From NCBI RefSeq assembly GCF_006335145.1, contig NZ_VDMN01000002.1:496001-560000 (forward strand): a DNA stretch of 64,000 bases. Reading direction: 5' to 3'. This document shows, piece after piece, positions 63,668 to 64,000 of the stretch. The first letter of the stretch is position 1, and every line of letters starts with the position of its first letter. This DNA comes from Aliirhizobium smilacinae (lineage in GTDB: Bacteria > Pseudomonadota > Alphaproteobacteria > Rhizobiales > Rhizobiaceae). The notes under the pieces are model-generated. The model ran no database searches, was not told the DNA's origin, and was given only the letters and a program-made list of their open reading frames with translations. A program made the translations under genes and the position numbers.

Positions 63668-64000
63668 TCACCAGTGAAGCAGCCGGCGCGACAACAGCAT
63701 GCCGATCAGCCCGGTTAGAATGATGCCGGATGTGTACCAGATAGCAACGAATGGCAGGCCGTTCTCGATGCAGCCCCATGAATATGTCCAGGCGCCGATG
63801 GCGCCTGCGGTCAAACCCGCGACGAAGCCGGTCAGGCGGATATGTGTCGGCGCACCGCGGCGCAGGAACAGGATGATCGCCCCATAAACCGGGATGGCCG
63901 CGACGAGGATGATGAATGGGCAGAGCCAATATGAGATGCCGAATATCAGGTTCGGATAGTCGCTCGACGGCGAGAGGCGCAATTGCCAGAGGCCGAGCGA
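63668..64000 (-). CDS. NrsF/DUF1109-type membrane protein, C-terminal part (runs off window)
   Basis: About 110 residues with four hydrophobic segments: IFGISYWLCPFIILVAAIPV, AIILFLRRGAPTHIRLTGFV, AGLTAGAIGAWTYSWGCIEN, GLPFVAIWYTSGIILTGLIG. The frame is open to the end of the window, so the N-terminal part lies beyond 64000. LRRGAPTH and ending LLSRRLLHW match DUF1109/NrsF proteins, which are membrane anti-sigma factors for ECF sigma factors; the cognate sigma gene would be expected just outside the window. Confidence 0.8.
   Translation of the reverse strand, partial: SLGLWQLRLSPSSDYPNLIFGISYWLCPFIILVAAIPVYGAIILFLRRGAPTHIRLTGFVAGLTAGAIGAWTYSWGCIENGLPFVAIWYTSGIILTGLIGMLLSRRLLHW

Overview
The window looks like a high-GC alphaproteobacterial replicon, most probably Rhizobiaceae (Rhizobium, Agrobacterium, Shinella or Ensifer type). 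The basis is overall composition, the gene families present (FixH-like/CusBA copper module, NrsF-type DUF1109 protein, Avi_7169/Avi_7170-type CMD proteins, SorC, GntR-FCD and IclR sugar regulators) and the abundance of ABC uptake systems. Apart from an aconitase there are no core housekeeping genes, no rRNA or tRNA, no insertion sequence and no CRISPR array. It reads as an accessory catabolic region of a chromosome, chromid or megaplasmid.

Layout. 14-2806: long-form aconitase B with a strong terminator. 3004-8418: copper/silver efflux operon (small His/Cys-rich secreted protein, FixH-like protein, CusB, CusA). 8498-16165: an IclR regulator divergent from an operon with a galactonate-dehydratase-like enolase-superfamily enzyme and a complete Dpp/Opp transporter. 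16370-21709: a signalling block with a double-domain KaiC/RAD55 ATPase, a hybrid PAS histidine kinase whose N-terminus starts upstream of any conventional start codon, and a convergent dual-GAF histidine kinase. 22109-35163: a second sugar-acid/oligosaccharide-type cluster with two paralogous enolase-superfamily enzymes, a Tat-exported alpha/beta hydrolase, two GntR-FCD regulators, a Dpp-type transporter and two tandem paralogous binding proteins. 35315-39101: a CMD-CMD-cupin fusion, a Bcr/CflA efflux pump and an aldo/keto reductase. 39320-47751: a SorC-regulated operon combining a Dpp-type transporter with a glycerophosphodiester phosphodiesterase and a xylose-isomerase-like TIM barrel, recalling the agrocinopine (acc) operon. 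47848-54586: a GMC oxidoreductase, a small secreted protein with a coupled 19-codon leader, an HtrA-like protein lacking the whole catalytic triad, glycerate 2-kinase, a DUF2026-like protein, a cold-shock protein and a J-domain protein. 54896-62374: a Dpp-type transporter with a luciferase-like monooxygenase and two CMD proteins, a co-occurring set of unknown substrate. The end holds a LysR regulator and the C-terminal part of an NrsF-like membrane protein.

The dominant theme is uptake and breakdown. Four complete peptide-family (family 5) ABC importers with five binding proteins lie within 52 kb, each packaged with different cytoplasmic enzymes and usually with a different class of regulator (IclR, GntR, SorC, possibly LysR). 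All five binding-protein genes have an inverted repeat just after their stop codon; in the four that lead straight into transporter genes it probably sets the binding-protein to membrane-subunit ratio. The most promising unexplained systems are the SorC/phosphodiesterase operon and the CMD/luciferase locus. The triad-less HtrA-like protein and the non-canonical start of the hybrid kinase are the most unusual single genes.
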